Part shown: one piece after another, positions 35,431 to 43,928 of the stretch
How the letters are laid out: every line of letters starts with the position of its first letter
How positions within the stretch are numbered: the first letter of the stretch is position 1
Assembly: GCF_021991925.1 (NCBI RefSeq)
Contig: NZ_RXZI01000008.1
Coordinates: 62,001-126,000, forward strand
Reading direction: 5' to 3'
DNA: 64,000 bases
From: Sutcliffiella horikoshii
Lineage (GTDB): Bacteria > Bacillota > Bacilli > Bacillales > Bacillaceae_I
Translations under genes and position numbers: made by a program
The notes under the pieces: generated by a model
What the model was told of the DNA's origin: nothing
Databases searched by the model: none
The model's input: only the letters and a program-made list of their open reading frames with translations

Positions 35431-35733
35431 ATGAAAAAGCTCTTTCTCTATTTTTTCTTAACCTTAGTTGCCTTACTTGGTATTATCTTCATGATCTCTC
35501 ACTTTTTTGGCTTCCGATTTAGTAATGTTGCATTCATAACAAGCATTGTCGCTGCCTTTATCACTTATAGTGGTGGTGCTTCTACATTTGGAGCAGCCAC
35601 TGTAGCGGTTCAGAATCTAGGGAAATTAGCTCCATCCTTTAATGAAGAAAAGATAAGTTACATAAACCCCTTTTTCCTTGCATCATGTTCTATACTTCTG
35701 GGATGCTTTGTTTCTTTCTTTTTCTTTTATTAA
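35431..35733 (+). CDS. Small integral membrane protein
   Basis: A 100-aa hydrophobic protein with three likely helices (LFLYFFLTLVALLGIIFMIS, VAFITSIVAAFITYSGGAST and the C-terminal FFLASCSILLGCFVSFFFFY). ATG 35431 is preceded by AAGGGGG at a good distance; an in-frame ATG at 35353 is not. The family is not recognised. Confidence 0.65.
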   Translation: MKKLFLYFFLTLVALLGIIFMISHFFGFRFSNVAFITSIVAAFITYSGGASTFGAATVAVQNLGKLAPSFNEEKISYINPFFLASCSILLGCFVSFFFFY

Positions 35734-35746
35734 AAAGTATAAAATA

Positions 35747-35777
35747 AAAGCTACAGGCCAACGCCTGTAGCTTCTTC
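35747..35777. terminator. Bidirectional terminator between convergent genes
   Basis: AAGCTACAGGC CAAC GCCTGTAGCTT, shared by the small membrane protein gene and the VOC gene on the other strand. Confidence 0.85.
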
Positions 35778-36219
35778 ACACATCCTCTATCAACAACATA
35801 TTTGATTCATCAAATTCCCAAAACTCCCCATAAGCAACTTCCCAATAGTACCCGTCAAGATCGGTAAAGTATCCGCTATAGCCGCCCCAGTCCGTTTTCT
35901 GCGGCTTTTTCTGGATGGTCGCTCCGGCTAACTCCGCTTTCTTTATGACTTCGTCCACTTCATCCATTGATTTAGTATTGTAAGCCAGGGTGATTCCGGG
36001 GAAACCGCTACGGATCTCAGGAGGTTGCTGTTCGTTCACGTCTTTCGTTAATTCTTCTATCGGATAAAGCGCGATCCGTGTGCCTTCATTTTTAAAAAAG
36101 ATAATGGCTGGAGCGTATTCTGGTCCTCTGATGGAGGTGTCAAAGCCTAAGTTTTTGTAAAACTGATGTGCTTTCATCATGTCCTTTGTACCAAGTGTAA
36201 TGATATTTAAGCGGTTCAT
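35776..36219 (-). CDS. VOC superfamily (glyoxalase/bleomycin resistance-like) protein
   Basis: A 147-aa protein with the paired beta-alpha-beta-beta-beta units of the VOC fold: LNIITLGTKDMMKAHQFYKN ... GFDTSIRG at the start and GYSGYFTDLDGYYWEVAYGE near the end. Some metal-binding positions seem to be present (E in WEVAYGEFWEF). The substrate is unknown. It is 30 bases downstream of the hydrolase gene and probably in its transcript. AAGGAGGAAC lies before the ATG. Confidence 0.83.
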   Translation of the reverse strand: MNRLNIITLGTKDMMKAHQFYKNLGFDTSIRGPEYAPAIIFFKNEGTRIALYPIEELTKDVNEQQPPEIRSGFPGITLAYNTKSMDEVDEVIKKAELAGATIQKKPQKTDWGGYSGYFTDLDGYYWEVAYGEFWEFDESNMLLIEDV

Positions 36220-36249
36220 TGTAGTTCCTCCTTTAAAATATTGTGTTAC

Positions 36250-37149
36250 TTACTGGCTGGGAACTGCTTCTAATACAAAGCTCACCACCTCATCCCGATA
36301 CTTTTGCGGTTCCTCTAATCGGGGGAAATGAGCACTATGTTCGAATACAACCGTTTTACTTGAAGGGGCGTTTTTCATGAAATATGTTTTCTGGTGTTCA
36401 CATAGGATCGGATCAAATTTTCCATGCAAAAGTAAGGAAGGCTGATTTACCAATGGAATGATGGGAAGCAGGCTTTCAAAGATCATCCCTTCTTCTTCAA
36501 GCTTTTGGATGTATTTTTGTGAACGGCCCCATGATTCAGCCGGAAGTTGCGCCTTTTCGTAGATGCTATTTAACTCTTGAGGTTTGATCGATTTGAGATA
36601 GATAGAATCCTTTTTCTCTTCTCCTAATTCCTGATAAACCTTACTTATCGCATGCCAAAGATCCTTGGTAGTATAGGAATCCTGTTGGATGTAACGGTTA
36701 TACTCGTGTTCAGCATCCAATAGAAGGAGGGCTCGTTTAATCATGGATTTACTAGATAACCCTAAATCAAAAGTGGGAGCCTCATAGATTACCTTTTTCA
36801 CAGAACTTGGATGTTCGTGTGCATACTTCAGCCCAATATACCCGCCAAAGGAATGTCCCAGGACGGTCCAAGACTGGATCCCTAGCTGCTCCCTTAAGGC
36901 TTCGCAGTCTGCAATAATATCATTCAAACCAATATCCGTATTCTCCTTTATCGGATCGGAACGAAGCACACCGCGCTGATCAAATGCAATGACTCTAAGC
37001 TTTCCCCCTAACAGATTGGCCTGTTCATAACAAAAATCAAGGCAGCTTGCACCTGGACCACCGTGTAAATACAACAAGACCTCCTCATTATTTTCCCCAA
37101 ACTCCTCCACATAAAGGTTTGTACCGCGAATATGTACTAATTCCCCCAT
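36250..37149 (-). CDS. Alpha/beta hydrolase, proline iminopeptidase-like
   Basis: A 299-aa hydrolase. HGGPGAS (29-35) forms the oxyanion hole region, DQRGVLRSDP follows, GHSFGG (98-103) holds the nucleophile S100, HGKFDPIL the acid, and EHSAHFPRLEEP the histidine. The order matches prolyl aminopeptidase-like (S33) enzymes; real peptidase activity is not certain. Transcribed away from the second LXG gene. Confidence 0.83.
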   Translation of the reverse strand: MGELVHIRGTNLYVEEFGENNEEVLLYLHGGPGASCLDFCYEQANLLGGKLRVIAFDQRGVLRSDPIKENTDIGLNDIIADCEALREQLGIQSWTVLGHSFGGYIGLKYAHEHPSSVKKVIYEAPTFDLGLSSKSMIKRALLLLDAEHEYNRYIQQDSYTTKDLWHAISKVYQELGEEKKDSIYLKSIKPQELNSIYEKAQLPAESWGRSQKYIQKLEEEGMIFESLLPIIPLVNQPSLLLHGKFDPILCEHQKTYFMKNAPSSKTVVFEHSAHFPRLEEPQKYRDEVVSFVLEAVPSQ

Positions 37150-37373
37150 AGGACCAACTCCGTATCTATCGAGAATTTATGGCTTTAAGAGATATATTCT
37201 ATATGGAAGGGAGAAACCCTTTAGAGAGACTACAAGTCCTCCATTCGAATTCTTCCTTCTATAGGTCCAATCACCCATTTTGTAAATCCATGCAGGAATT
37301 TCTCCAAACAGGTCGAAACGTGATAGGTACGCATATACAATTTTTGTAAAATAGTAGCGAGAGGAGGGGAATG

Positions 37374-39219
37374 ATGAAGGTCTTAGATGTGTCATCCTTG
37401 CATGAGGGAATACGAGGGATGACCCAGCAACTTTCGCAATTAGAAAAAGAATTAAATGGCGTGGAAAATAGCATTTGTTCTTTTGTCTCCTCAAGGGACT
37501 CCTTTCGCGGAAAGGGTGCTAGCGCGATTAGACGGTTTTATGAATATGTGCATCTTCCATTTTTGCAGTTCTTCCAATCGTTTCTCACAAACTTTCAATC
37601 TAAGCTTCAGCAGCTTCAATTTGAGATGGATGGACTGGAGGGGGATTCCCGTGGATTTATCGATGAGTCCTTCCTGACGAGTGAACTTGAGGACGGCTTG
37701 AATCAAATTAACCGAATGGTGGCCGAGCTGACAGGGGAGACGAATGCCCAACTCAGTCGTGTCAGTGACATCGTGTATTTGCCACGGTTGAAGGACCACC
37801 ATTTCCACGAAGGCATCCAACAAGCCAAACAGTCAGCAAGACAAACGGTGGATAAGCTGCAACGGTTTGATCATCAACAAACCCAGTCATTCACTGCTTT
37901 GGTCGAGGACTTATTGCTAACCAAGCGTTACATAGAGGAAATGAACCAGCAGTTTGAATCTGGTAAGATAAATGTGAAGAACTTTTCGCCGATGATGCTT
38001 CAGGATTTGAAGGCATACGGGCAGTTGCAGACGAAGCTGTATAATAAGACGGTTATGCAGCGGTGGAACAGTGAGCATTACCCGGAGCTTGGGGTGTTTT
38101 ATTCAGTAGGGCACCCAGTAGCGTTTGATAAGTGGGTGAACCCGAGTTGTGCGAGGCCGGAGCCGAAGAAGAAATCGGTATTAGAGTCGTTGTGGGACTT
38201 TAATGTTGGTTTTGGCGAGGGTGTTATCAACTTCGTTAAGGAAACTGGAGAAGGACTAGTAAGACTAGTGACCGAGCCACATGTTGTAATTAAGGAGACT
38301 GTGGAATTTGTAAGTGAAGTAGCAGAAAACCCGGCTATATTAGCGGCTATTGCATATCAACTTTATCATACATTTGATACCCAAGTCATACACGGTGATG
38401 CGGACAGCAGAGGAGAATGGTTTGGTTACGCCGTTCCTGCAGTCGGTAGTATATTTGTCGGAGGTTCGGGAGCTGTTAAAGGATTTGGAAAGTTAAGTAA
38501 AATAGGCAACCGCACCGAAATAGACTTGAAAATGAGTTTAAGTCAGATTCATAGTAGTGCGCTATCTGCAGCTAAAGCTACTGGAAAAATAGGGATGGCC
38601 CGTGTACGTGAGCTGATGAATACCTTGACGCCACGAAGAGACTTGCAACCTGTACCAGTAATGGCTGGTGATGTACCATATAATGTTTTTTATGGTACTC
38701 GTATTAGGGATTCACTAAACGAAATGCATAGGAAGGCTCTTAGTAGAATTGATTACACGAAGTGGTCGTCAAAAAGTCTTAAAACCAAATATTGAGTACA
38801 AAAGTAAAGAAGGATACAATTATAAGACAGATGGTCACGGTCGTATCTTTAGTGCTGAAGGAACACTTAAATTAGGTGACGGTAAAAGAAATAACTATGC
38901 TCAAAGAACTGTAGGAAGAGATAGTCGATTACCTGATGATGAAGGTGGTCATTTAATTGCAAGTATTTTTCAAGGATCAGGAAACCTTGATAACCTTGTA
39001 CCTATGAATGGAAATTTAAATAAAGGTGAATGGAAGAAACTAGAGAACACTTGGGCAAATGCACTTAGACAAGGTGATGAAGTAAGAGTAAAGATATTAC
39101 CTAATTATATGGGAGATTCGCAACGTCCAGTAAGCTTTAATATAAAGTATAAAATTGGTGAAGATGAATGGGAAATTAGACGATTCGATAATGTACCTGG
39201 AGGAAAATTAAATGAATGA
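37374..39219 (+). pseudogene. YeeF-like LXG toxin with nuclease C-terminus, split by a one-base frameshift
   Basis: Frame 1 (37374-38795) gives a 473-aa LXG protein nearly identical to the one at 26665 for its first 265 residues, then a diverged linker, ending prematurely. Frame 2 continues to 39219 with YKTDGHGRIFSAEGTL, RNNYAQRTVGRDSRLPDDEG, GHLIASIFQGSGNLDNLVPM, an Endonuclea_NS_2-type DNA/RNA non-specific nuclease like the YeeF tail. The shift lies at an A5 run at 38771-38775; six As would restore WSSKKVLKPNIEY. The C-terminal part has an in-frame TTG at 38749 but no clear ribosome binding site. Either inactivated, phase-variable, or a sequencing error. Confidence 0.85.
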
Positions 39220-39679
39220 AGCACACTTAGACAAATTATACCAACAAGTAGCAAAGGTAGTTATAAATACTATTCCAGAAGAATGGTCGAAGGTTTACCT
39301 GTATGGTGAAGTTGTAAATGGGTCACAGACTGCTTTCTTTTATTATTATCCTAAAGCTAGTGAAAAACCTATCTATAGCCATGATATAACAGAACAATTT
39401 GCCATAAGTGAGCTTGAGTACTCAAATAACTGGAATAAGTTAGTGGATTTAATTCAAGATCTTCAAAAAGAATTTAAAGATAGTGGGGAAGAAACTTGGA
39501 CGAATTTCACTCTGGTTTTTGATAAGTCCGGGAAATTCAACATAGAATACAATTATGATGACCTTTCATCCGTAGACCTAAATGAAAGAAAAACTATTTG
39601 GAAGTACACTAATTTAGGATTAATACCTAAGAGCAATACAGGAAAAAAACATTTAGATAAATATCTTTCTTCTAAATGA
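39212..39679 (+). CDS. yezG: YezG-like immunity protein (DUF600)
   Basis: A 155-aa protein of the DUF600 family, which includes B. subtilis YezG, the antitoxin of the LXG nuclease YeeF. Seen: LDKLYQQVAKVVINTIPEEW, KVYLYGEVVNGSQTAFFYYY, TNFTLVFDKSGKFNIEYNYD and RKTIWKYTNLGLIPKS. It overlaps the toxin's last codons by 8 bases, as expected. It would bind and block the nuclease domain in the cytoplasm. It looks intact while the toxin is split. Confidence 0.88.
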   Translation: MNEAHLDKLYQQVAKVVINTIPEEWSKVYLYGEVVNGSQTAFFYYYPKASEKPIYSHDITEQFAISELEYSNNWNKLVDLIQDLQKEFKDSGEETWTNFTLVFDKSGKFNIEYNYDDLSSVDLNERKTIWKYTNLGLIPKSNTGKKHLDKYLSSK

Positions 39680-39763
39680 GTTTAATGAGCAAACGTATTG
39701 TACCTATTAAACATAGGTTAGGTGACACCTTGAAATCAATTTGCAGGTTATATATTTGAAAAA

Positions 39764-39814
39764 AGAGACATGTTACATGTCTCCGGTCTGTAAGGAATGC
39801 AATTTGCATTCCTT
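39764..39814 (+). terminator. Two hairpins behind the second LXG cassette
   Basis: GAGACATG TTA CATGTCTC (39765-39782) followed by the perfect palindrome AAGGAATGCAATTTG with its mirror half to 39814. T-rich sequence follows only after 10 bases. The stretch 39,815-40,035 has no gene; it carries a weak hairpin near 39930 and a GTCCCC-type element at 39994-40013. Confidence 0.5.
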
Positions 39815-40035
39815 AAATTTCTTTATTAACAGTATAATCAGCAATACATTTAGCAAGTACTAGTTGGTTTCCCTTTTTTGTGTCTACTTTCGGTTGGTTT
39901 CGGTATTTTAAAGTATAATATGAAAGAAAAACCTTGATTGGCTTATTGTCTTTCGAGGGTTTTTTTATTATTTAAGAACTATTGGTGGCTCGCCGTGCCT
40001 GTCCCCTCCACCCGCAGTTGAAGTGAAACCTATTA

Positions 40036-40206
40036 AAAGACCTTGGCGGCGAAAACACAGAATTTACTTTAATCCATGCTGGTTGGAAGTCTCCAGATAC
40101 TGTTCTTACGAAAGCAAATGAAAAGAGTTCTGTAATTCGTGAGAGAATGAATTATGGTTGGGTGAAGATTGTTAATCAACGACTTAAAAAGGTTGTGGAA
40201 GGATAA
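40036..40206 (+). pseudogene. C-terminal remnant of an SRPBCC/AHSA1 domain protein
   Basis: Open frame [20 protein letters not shown] and, at the end, [22 protein letters not shown] with stop at 40204-40206. This is the typical last third of an Activator-of-Hsp90-like SRPBCC protein (TxLTLxHxGW ... MxxGW). No upstream two-thirds remain; a GTCCCC repeat abuts. These proteins are often coupled with an ArsR regulator, which follows directly. Confidence 0.7.
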
Positions 40207-40524
40207 GTGACGGCAGTAAAACATGATGTTTTTCAAGCTATTGCTGATCCGACTAGAAGGAAAGTGCTCGGGTTGCTTGCTATTAAAGAATTAGCCATTT
40301 CAGAAATAACATCTCATTTTCCTATTAGTCGAACAGCGATAGCAAAACATCTTCATATTCTCTCAGAAGCCAATTTAGTCAGTGGTAAAAAGGTAGGCAG
40401 AGAAAAGATTTATCAATTGCATCCAGAACCGCTAACGGAAGTAAAACAATGGTTAGCTTATTATGAGCAGTTTTGGGATAACAAACTGTCCATGCTTAAA
40501 CACATTGTGGAAAAAGATGATTAA
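40207..40524 (+). CDS. ArsR family winged-helix transcriptional regulator
   Basis: A 105-aa DNA-binding protein: DVFQAIADPTRRKVLGLLAI, then the recognition helix ISRTAIAKHLHILSEANLVS and a beta wing KVGREKIYQLH. It starts at the GTG directly after the SRPBCC stop, with GGAAGGA upstream. No cysteine metal-sensing motif, so it belongs to the SRPBCC-linked, non-metal group. Its normal partner gene is broken. Confidence 0.85.
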   Translation: MTAVKHDVFQAIADPTRRKVLGLLAIKELAISEITSHFPISRTAIAKHLHILSEANLVSGKKVGREKIYQLHPEPLTEVKQWLAYYEQFWDNKLSMLKHIVEKDD

Positions 40525-40529
40525 CTTGT

Positions 40530-40565
40530 AAAAAGAGACATGCATATACAACATGTCTCTTTTTC
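40530..40565 (+). terminator. Rho-independent terminator
   Basis: AAAAAGAGACATG ... CATGTCTCTTTTT directly after the ArsR gene. Confidence 0.88.
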
Positions 40566-40630
40566 AATATGGTGGGTTGAGGCACCTGTCCCCTCGACGA
40601 TCCCCAGCAAACCGTCCCCTCGCTTTCAAT

Positions 40631-40838
40631 TGTCCGAAGATTTTAGATTTTTGACCGAAGATTTTGAAAAGTTGACCGAAGTTTCAGCAAAGTTGACCGA
40701 AGATTGGAGGTAATTGTCCGAACGAATTTTTGGGGTGTCCGAAGGTGGACAAAAGTTGACCAAATGTGGCTGTGATTTGTCCGAACCCCTAACTATTTAC
40801 CTGCTTAATTGTCCGAAGCAAAAGGATAAATGTCCGAA
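40631..40838. repeat. Helically phased array of TG(T/A)CCGAA, 10 copies, 21-bp period
   Basis: The octamer TGTCCGAA or TGACCGAA (one copy TGACCAAA) starts at 40631, 40652, 40673, 40694, 40715, 40736, 40757, 40778, 40810 and 40831. Steps are 21 bp seven times, then 32 and 21. Sequence between copies is not conserved, so this is not a simple duplication array. Two GTCCCCTCG elements lie just before it (40587-40622). It lies between convergent genes (ArsR and the secreted nuclease); the gap 40,525-41,007 has no ORF of note. Confidence 0.85.
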
Positions 40839-41007
40839 CTAAATTTTATCTGCGAAAAAAGGGTTCTTTTCTATAAAAAAATTGTATTTTTTCTAACCAA
40901 AATCACTAAAAGCAGTTGAAGCGCAGAAAGTACCTTGACTGCTTAAACGAAAGCATCTCAATAAAAAAGAACAGAACCCCAAAAGAATTCCGTCCCTCTA
41001 CACCGCC

Positions 41008-42171
41008 CTACCAAATCATCTCCGCAAATTCTGGGTGGTCGATGAAAGGGTTGCGGTTTCCTTGGTAGTTTTCAAAAATAATATTATTGCGTCGGATTTC
41101 TCTTGCATCCACCGGGTCTTCGGCGTGCCATTCTAGCAGGACGGACAGTTTGCCGTGGTATGGGGCACTGCCATTGTTTACGTTATTATTAATCTCTAAA
41201 TCTAGCTCCCCGCTGTCTCCTTCATAGCGAACCGCCATATAGAAGATCATGCGGGCTACGTCGCCTTTTACTTCATCACGCGGCTCCCAGGAATCATGGT
41301 CATAATAGTTTCCTGGTGCTTCAGCATGCTGGCTTCCACCGTTATCAAAATCCAGATTTCCTCTGGAGGAGTTTACCGTCACATCCGTTGGGCGCAGGTG
41401 GTGAAGGTCTGTTCCAGGCCCTTGTGTGGTACCGAAGTCGCCATGGGATTTTGCCCAAACGTGCTCGCGGTTCCAGTCGTCCACTCCGCCCCCATTTGTG
41501 TCCTTGGATTGAGAACGGCCGGTATACAGTAAAAGAACATTGTTCGAGTTTGCTGGGTCTTCATCTGTATTTCGCAACGCATCCCATACGGCACTATAGG
41601 ACAGAGTCTGGTGATCGTCGATGATGTTGTGCAGCGCTTGTTTTAATTCGGATCCTGTTTTACCCTCTGCAGAACTGTAATATTCACCGTAGCTTGGTGG
41701 TGGGTCAGTAGGATCCGTTGTCCCTCCATCCACACCCTCAAATGCAGAAGCGTCTCTAACACCTGAATGAGAGAAGTAAGCGGTTAAAGAACCGGTGACC
41801 TTCAGTTTTTTTTCCATTAGATCAGGGTTGCTTTTCAATCCATAGCCTGAACGGAAGGAAGATGGAATTTGAACATAAATCATATTGGATGGGCTTGTTT
41901 CAGACGGGCTGTCGGCTAACGCTAATGCGTAGTCATTAGGGAAGTTGCTCGTAACCACTGTATTGGTTGCGGTTGGCTGTCCCACCACATAGCCTTCCAC
42001 AGTCTGAGTAGAACCGTTTTGATTGGCGTTTGCTTGACTGACAGTAAATGGAGAGTTCCAAGTGCCAGAACCTGCAGCGCTCATCTTATCAGGTACGGCG
42101 TGGGAGCATGCAAGGGTAAAAGCAAATAGGAAAATAAATAAGCCTCTGACTTTTTTGTTAAATTGATTCAA
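41008..42171 (-). CDS. Secreted endonuclease I family nuclease (Bsn/YurI-like) with N-terminal DUF6359-like domain
   Basis: A 387-aa exported nuclease. A signal peptide (KKVRGLFIFLFAFTLACSHA) is followed by an OB-fold-like DUF6359 region (GTWNSPFTVSQANANQNGST ... TVEGYVVG), a Pro/Thr linker and an Endonuclease_1 domain: YYSSAEGKTGSELKQALHNI, WNREHVWAKSHGDFG (catalytic His), GTDLHHLRPTDVTVNSSRGN. TTG 42171 is chosen because AGGAGGAG lies just upstream; the longer frame to 42324 has no signal. The TLAC could act as a weak lipobox. It would degrade extracellular nucleic acid. Confidence 0.85.
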   Translation of the reverse strand: MNQFNKKVRGLFIFLFAFTLACSHAVPDKMSAAGSGTWNSPFTVSQANANQNGSTQTVEGYVVGQPTATNTVVTSNFPNDYALALADSPSETSPSNMIYVQIPSSFRSGYGLKSNPDLMEKKLKVTGSLTAYFSHSGVRDASAFEGVDGGTTDPTDPPPSYGEYYSSAEGKTGSELKQALHNIIDDHQTLSYSAVWDALRNTDEDPANSNNVLLLYTGRSQSKDTNGGGVDDWNREHVWAKSHGDFGTTQGPGTDLHHLRPTDVTVNSSRGNLDFDNGGSQHAEAPGNYYDHDSWEPRDEVKGDVARMIFYMAVRYEGDSGELDLEINNNVNNGSAPYHGKLSVLLEWHAEDPVDAREIRRNNIIFENYQGNRNPFIDHPEFAEMIW

Positions 42172-42377
42172 ACCATTTCTCCTCCTCGTGGTTGCTTCCT
42201 TACTTAAATAGCGTACATCAGGTGGTTTGAAAATTGTGTAAAAATTGTGTAAATGGTGATAAATGAGGCTTTTAGCATGTGTGGTGGAAACGCGGGAGTC
42301 CAGGGGACAGGCACCGTGACCCATTCATGTCCTAAGAATTTCGATTAATGGTGATAGAAGACTGTTCCTAAAAACTC

Positions 42378-42406
42378 TTGACGAAACCAACGGGGGAGGG
42401 TAATAT
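42378..42406 (+). promoter_or_regulatory. Sigma-A-type promoter of the AztD-like gene
   Basis: TTGACG (42378-42383) and TAATAT (42401-42406) separated by 17 bases, followed directly by the Zur box. Predicted start of transcription falls inside the Zur box. Confidence 0.7.
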
Positions 42407-42408
42407 AC

Positions 42409-42429
42409 AAATCGTAATGATTACTATTT
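42409..42429 (+). promoter_or_regulatory. Zur box (zinc uptake regulator operator)
   Basis: AAATCGTAATGATTAC followed by TATTT. It differs at one position from the Bacillus Zur consensus, a 9-1-9-type palindrome centred on TAATNATTA. Its place over the predicted +1 predicts repression by Zur when zinc is sufficient. Confidence 0.85.
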
Positions 42430-42449
42430 AAAGGATGGAGGATTAAAAA

Positions 42450-43745
42450 TTGAATAACTTAAAGGTATTTATTTTGTTATTACTTGCTATGTTTTTGGTT
42501 GCAGGGTGTAGTGGAAACGCTACAACTTCAGAGAAACCAGAATCAGAAAGCAAAACGGAAGTGAATGAAGAGCAAACAGAAGAAGACGATGAACACAATC
42601 ACGAAGAAGATAGCCATGAAGTTGTAGACGGAACAAGGGTGGCAATTGGATATGATGGAGGCGTCATAATTGCAGACAGTAACTTTACCATCTTGGAAAC
42701 GTTGGAAACAGGCACAAGTGCCATCGCGCTTGCAGCAGATCATCGTCATGCCTTCCTAAATGATCGAGAAGAAGGGGTGATCAAACTTCTTGATCTAGGA
42801 GTGTGGACAGAAGAACACGGGGACCATGGCCATACATATGCAGAAGAACCAGCTTTATCTACATACAGCATAAATGGTGAAAAACCTACCCATTTTACCG
42901 GGCACGGTAATAAGACAGCTATCTTTTATGATGGAGATGGATCTACTGAAATCTATACAAACAAAAGTCTAAAGACAGATGCAAAACCTACCCCACTATT
43001 AACGATCCCTGGGATTGAACATCATGGAGTGGCGGTCCCACTAACAAACGGAAATTATGCCGTTTCTTATACAGATGAACATGATCCTCAGACGCTCCCA
43101 GAAGGTATCATTATTTATGATAAAGAAGGGGAAGAAATAACACGCTTCGATTCTTGCCCTGGTCTACATGGAGAAGCTTCTAGTGGATCAAAGGAAGATG
43201 AAATAGTGGCTTTCGGCTGTGAAGGGCAAGTTTTTCTTTATTCTTCTCATGACAACGAAGGCCTGGAGCTAGCACTGCCAGATGAAGAGGCACGTGTGGG
43301 TACTATTAAGAGCGACGACGGTAGCCTATATATGTTAGGAAACTACAGCAGCAAGGACTTCCCAGAACTAAATACCAATATCACCATTATTAATACAATC
43401 GACAAGTCCCTTCAAACCATGGACATCGGCACGCGCTATGCCGGTGCAATGGCTGTTAGTAGAACGGGAGATGGATATGTTCTCGGAATCGACGGGGTTC
43501 TTTACCAGATTGATTTGGCAAAGGGTGAAATCAAATCTGAGGTGCAGGTCGTGGATGCATTTGAGATAGTGGAAGGGCATGGACATGGTACCGTTTATCC
43601 GACTATTGCGTTGATGGAAGAAGGTATTCTAGTTACGGATCCTGCTGACAATAAAATATTGCTAGTGAAGGATGACAATGTGGAAACTGTATTATCATTA
43701 GATGTACAGCCAACTAGCATTCTATCGGTGAGTGCTTCTCATTAA
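42450..43745 (+). CDS. AztD-like zinc metallochaperone lipoprotein
   Basis: A 431-aa lipoprotein. The lipobox LVAGC places the lipid on C20. A His/Asp/Glu-rich stretch (EEDDEHNHEEDSHE, about 45-60) follows, then a seven-bladed-propeller-like body with repeated strands (VAIGYDGGVIIADSNF, HRHAFLNDREEGVIKLLDLG, GIEHHGVAVPLTNGNYAVSY, LHGEASSG, GHGHGTVYPTIALM). The histidine pairs at blade tips match AztD, which hands zinc to an ABC transporter binding protein. The Zur box upstream supports a zinc-starvation role. No transporter genes adjoin. The start is TTG with AAAGGATGGAGG before it. Confidence 0.82.
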   Translation: MNNLKVFILLLLAMFLVAGCSGNATTSEKPESESKTEVNEEQTEEDDEHNHEEDSHEVVDGTRVAIGYDGGVIIADSNFTILETLETGTSAIALAADHRHAFLNDREEGVIKLLDLGVWTEEHGDHGHTYAEEPALSTYSINGEKPTHFTGHGNKTAIFYDGDGSTEIYTNKSLKTDAKPTPLLTIPGIEHHGVAVPLTNGNYAVSYTDEHDPQTLPEGIIIYDKEGEEITRFDSCPGLHGEASSGSKEDEIVAFGCEGQVFLYSSHDNEGLELALPDEEARVGTIKSDDGSLYMLGNYSSKDFPELNTNITIINTIDKSLQTMDIGTRYAGAMAVSRTGDGYVLGIDGVLYQIDLAKGEIKSEVQVVDAFEIVEGHGHGTVYPTIALMEEGILVTDPADNKILLVKDDNVETVLSLDVQPTSILSVSASH

Positions 43746-43794
43746 TAGTAAGGATTTTAGTGCGACACCCCTGTTAATGACCAAAGTTATTCTG

Positions 43795-43837
43795 GCCCTG
43801 TTTGCCCTATTCTTTTATAGGTGCAAACAGGGCTTTT
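43795..43837 (+). terminator. Rho-independent terminator
   Basis: GCCCTGTTTGC ... GCAAACAGGGC followed by TTTT. Confidence 0.9.
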
Positions 43838-43928
43838 ACTATTCTGTAAAAAGAATAAATGAAAAGATGGACACTCACCTATCCCTTTAGCTTTCAATAT
43901 ACTAAATATGCTTTAGGAGGTAAGTGAG

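Noticed and set aside
40631-40838. CRISPR array
   Set aside because: Repeat is only 8 bases at 21-bp steps, far shorter than CRISPR repeats, and there are no cas genes.
41008-42324. Longer secreted nuclease starting at 42324
   Set aside because: The extra 51 residues precede the signal peptide and lack a ribosome binding site, while TTG 42171 has AGGAGGAG.
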